From positions 1-5,515 of the forward strand of contig JAUVEF010000087.1 in assembly GCA_030594905.1 (NCBI GenBank): DNA of 5,515 nt, in the 5' to 3' direction. Below the pieces are notes generated by a model. It ran no database searches. It was not told the DNA's origin and saw nothing but the letters and a program-made list of their open reading frames with translations. Below, piece by piece: positions 4,975 to 5,515 of this stretch. Position numbers and translations under genes: made by a program. Numbering within the stretch: position 1 is the first letter of the stretch; each line of letters starts with the position of its first letter. Source of the stretch: Methanosarcinales archaeon. Its GTDB lineage: Archaea; Halobacteriota; Methanosarcinia; Methanosarcinales; Methanogasteraceae.

Positions 4975-5515
4975 TCACCCCGCCACCTGCACCCTCAACT
5001 TCTTCACCACATCTCGCAACTTAATCGCCCGCTCAAAGTCCAGCGCATCAGCAGCCGCCTGCATCTCTGCTTCCAGTTCGATGATGAGATTTGGGATCTC
5101 TGACTTTGGCAGGTGTTTTGTGTCGGTTAAGTCCACCTCCTTCTCCCGAACCGGCTTACGAATCGTCTGCGGGATGATATTGTGTTTTCTGTTATGTGCG
5201 ATCTGGAGGTTTCGCCTGCGCTCTGTCTCAGAGAGTGCTTTCTTAATCGAATCAGTCATCTTGTCCGCATAGAGCACAACCCGCGCTTTTGCGTTCCTGG
5301 ATGCTCTCCCGATCGTCTGGACAAGGCTTTTTGCATCCCTTAAGAATCCTTCCTTGTCAGCATCAAGGATGCCAATAAAACCGACTTCAGGAATATCAAG
5401 CCCTTCTCGCAGGAGATTGATGCCAACCAACACATCGAATCTACCAAGCCGGAGCTGGCGGATGATCTCGGTTCGCTCGATAGTCTTGATGTCCGAATGA
5501 AGATACCGCGTCCTG
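4975..5515 (-). CDS. uvrB: UvrABC excinuclease subunit B, C-terminal part
   Basis: The last 179 residues of UvrB, the helicase-like damage-verification subunit of nucleotide excision repair, which is loaded by UvrA and recruits UvrC. Its 5' end lies beyond the right edge; full proteins are about 650-670 residues. Seen in order: [20 protein letters not shown] (3-22), [17 protein letters not shown] (helicase motif V region), [31 protein letters not shown] (motif VI with the arginine finger region), [17 protein letters not shown], and a UVR domain in the last 40 residues, [20 protein letters not shown] then [15 protein letters not shown], which contacts UvrC. All expected motifs are intact. The frame runs to the window edge, so the GTG at 5433 is internal and not a start. 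UvrABC is found in only some archaea. Confidence 0.97.
   Translation of the reverse strand, partial: RTRYLHSDIKTIERTEIIRQLRLGRFDVLVGINLLREGLDIPEVGFIGILDADKEGFLRDAKSLVQTIGRASRNAKARVVLYADKMTDSIKKALSETERRRNLQIAHNRKHNIIPQTIRKPVREKEVDLTDTKHLPKSEIPNLIIELEAEMQAAADALDFERAIKLRDVVKKLRVQVAG

Noticed and set aside
1..5515. CRISPR array, tRNA or rRNA gene, insertion sequence ends
   Set aside because: No regularly spaced repeats, cloverleaf-like sequence, rRNA signature or transposase with terminal inverted repeats was seen on reading both strands.

Overview
The window most resembles a piece of archaeal chromosome, probably from a methanogen-related euryarchaeote. This is inferred from family resemblance and signal style, not from a marker gene. 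TATA-box-like elements sit where an archaeal promoter would place them, including a perfect TTTATATA. The CAP-domain protein and the DUF2341/Ig-like surface-protein debris resemble methanogen proteins. UvrB occurs in only part of the archaea, methanogens among them. A bacterial origin is not strictly excluded. Most genes are near 50% GC, but the gene at 4034-4840 is only about 37% GC in the lines counted.

Layout. Positions 1-976, minus strand: ccdA (thiol-disulfide electron-transfer membrane protein) is joined by an ATGA overlap to a CAP/SCP-like protein gene that runs off the left edge. The CAP frame contains one in-frame TAG inside its conserved first helix. 1185-2642, plus strand: a complete pyruvate kinase, divergent from ccdA across about 210 bp. 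2643-3268: no intact gene. It holds minus-strand debris of a DUF2341/Ig-like surface protein (2718-3085), a strong TATA element with a palindrome (3122-3144) and a short repeat-rich stretch. 3269-3907, minus strand: a compact cassette of hicB (antitoxin), hicA (mRNA-interferase toxin) and a 61-codon CPxCG zinc-ribbon-like protein, with 1-nt and 14-nt overlaps. A 14-bp perfect palindrome lies just upstream of hicB. 4034-4840, minus strand: an AT-rich gene with an HhH-GPD-like C-terminal segment, possibly a DNA glycosylase relative. 4975-5515, minus strand: the C-terminal part of UvrB.

The genes do not form one pathway. ccdA and the CAP gene look like one translationally coupled unit. pyk is a stand-alone glycolytic gene. 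uvrB, the HhH-like gene and hicBA run in the same direction and look like a repair gene followed by an accessory insertion (low-GC gene plus toxin-antitoxin). The observation most worth following is the in-frame TAG in the CAP gene. It could be pyrrolysine, stop readthrough, a nonsense mutation in a decaying gene, or a base error. None of the seven complete stop codons of called genes is TAG, which is compatible with, but does not prove, a TAG-sparing code.
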